From contig DBXN01000102.1 in NCBI GenBank assembly GCA_002309585.1, positions 316 to 5,804 on the forward strand: a stretch of 5,489 nucleotides of DNA, given 5' to 3'. A program made the position numbers and the translations under genes. Every line of letters begins with the position of its first letter. The first letter of the stretch is position 1. The notes beneath the pieces are model-generated. The model was not told the origin of the DNA. It did no database searches and was given only the letters and a program-made list of their open reading frames with translations. Positions 5,106 to 5,489 of the stretch are shown in pieces. The stretch is from Verrucomicrobia bacterium UBA1211 (GTDB taxonomy: Bacteria; Verrucomicrobiota; Kiritimatiellia; RFP12; UBA1067).

Positions 5106-5161
5106 GATGTGGCAAGACCGCGTCGGCCTTGCCGCAAGGACGAGGGCGCCCTTGCCACATC
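5106..5161. repeat. 56-bp imperfect palindromic element
   Basis: Outer arms GATGTGGCAAG (5106-5116) and CTTGCCACATC (5151-5161) are perfect 11-bp inverted copies. Inside is a second stem, CCTTG (5127-5131)/CAAGG (5135-5139) with loop CCG, and the two halves between are GC-rich and partly complementary. As RNA or single-stranded DNA it would fold into a long hairpin with an internal loop. There is no T-run on either side, so it is not a classical intrinsic terminator. It resembles REP/MITE-like intergenic palindromes in size and position, between heptad arrays of the queE upstream gap. No target-site duplication is evident. Confidence 0.7.
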
Positions 5162-5169
5162 ACGTTCCC

Positions 5170-5197
5170 CATTCTTCTCTCTTCATTCTTCATTCTC
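5170..5197. repeat. Heptad tandem repeat CATTCTY (4 units)
   Basis: CATTCTT, CTCTCTT, CATTCTT, CATTCTC start at 5170, 5177, 5184 and 5191, exact period 7. The last unit overlaps the TGA stop (5198-5196) of the right-edge gene, so the array begins exactly at the end of that gene. The same family is at 2027-2040. Confidence 0.8.
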
Positions 5198-5489
5198 ACG
5201 GCAACAGCTGTTGGTTAACCGTGTCCCAGCGGACGCTTGCCCCGGAGGACGATGTGACGGTCAGCGCACCCGTCGTCTCATCCAGTGCGAACGTGACCGT
5301 CTCTCTCATGGGGAACGAGACGATCCTTGAGTGGTGGTCGAAGAAAATCTGCCGCCCGTCCTCCTCCAGCCGGTTTACGCGCAGGTGTCCCCCTCGTCCG
5401 TATGGGATGTAGTTTCTGCTGTACACACATGTTCCGGAATCAATCTTCGTTGTTGAAAACTTGACGGGGTAGAGCGGTGAACGCGCCCA
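5196..5489 (-). CDS. C-terminal fragment of an unrecognised protein (runs off the right edge)
   Basis: The minus-strand frame ending at TGA 5198-5196 is open from the right edge of the window, giving 97 residues. A GTG at 5426 could start a 76-residue protein, but the frame continues upstream without a stop to the edge (visible start WARSPLYPVKFSTTKIDSGT), so a longer protein is more likely. The tail is rich in Thr, Ser and Val with alternating patterns (ETVTFALDETTGALTVTSSS), suggesting beta structure. The stretch with FST, D, Y, R-Y-P, GR, NR and EEDG is faintly like the end of an RHS/YD-repeat core, but conserved residues are missing and this may be chance. No family is assigned. Confidence 0.6.
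   Translation of the reverse strand, partial: WARSPLYPVKFSTTKIDSGTCVYSRNYIPYGRGGHLRVNRLEEDGRQIFFDHHSRIVSFPMRETVTFALDETTGALTVTSSSGASVRWDTVNQQLLP

Noticed and set aside
5106..5161. Intrinsic terminator
   Set aside because: The hairpin is strong but neither side has a T-run.

Overview
The window is a compact, GC-rich bacterial segment. Five genes or gene ends lie on the minus strand and one gene on the plus strand; there are no rRNA, tRNA, CRISPR or transposase signals. No marker here fixes the taxon. The stacked 7-nt tandem repeats between co-directional genes, the GC-rich coding and the secreted DUF3237/hydrolase fusion would fit a member of the PVC group (Verrucomicrobiota/Kiritimatiellota/Lentisphaerota). 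That placement is an inference, not a result.

Layout from left to right. Positions 1-71 hold the N-terminus of an unrecognised minus-strand protein with a strong ribosome binding site. Positions 120-941 and 941-1963 (minus) are two oligopeptide/dipeptide/nickel-type ABC transporter ATPases (DppF/OppF-like and DppD/OppD-like), coupled by a one-base TGATG overlap. Positions 2074-2967 (minus) encode an alkaline-phosphatase-superfamily metalloenzyme with all seven expected metal/nucleophile residues. A 134-bp divergent gap (2968-3101) separates it from a plus-strand exported protein (3102-4394) that joins a DUF3237 domain to an alpha/beta-hydrolase domain. Convergent to that gene is queE (4434-5063, minus), the radical-SAM 7-carboxy-7-deazaguanine synthase of queuosine/7-deazaguanine synthesis. 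Positions 5196-5489 are the C-terminal end of another minus-strand protein that runs out of the window.

How the genes fit together. The metalloenzyme, the two ATPases and the left-edge gene are co-directional and may be co-transcribed. The ATPases would power import of peptides or similar small solutes, but their membrane permeases and binding protein are not visible. The secreted hydrolase and queE look functionally unrelated to this set and to each other.

The most unusual feature is in the gaps. All three gaps between co-directional minus-strand genes carry short tandem repeats, in two of them with exact 7-nt periodicity. The 1915-2071 gap stacks five different heptad families end to end. 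The 5064-5195 gap carries two of the same families in the same order around a 56-bp palindromic element. In all three gaps TTGAGGGT occurs just upstream of the ribosome binding site or start of the next gene. The divergent and convergent gaps lack these repeats. The heptads run into the presumed start of the oppD-like gene, leaving its start codon unclear (an ACG stands where an ATG would be expected).
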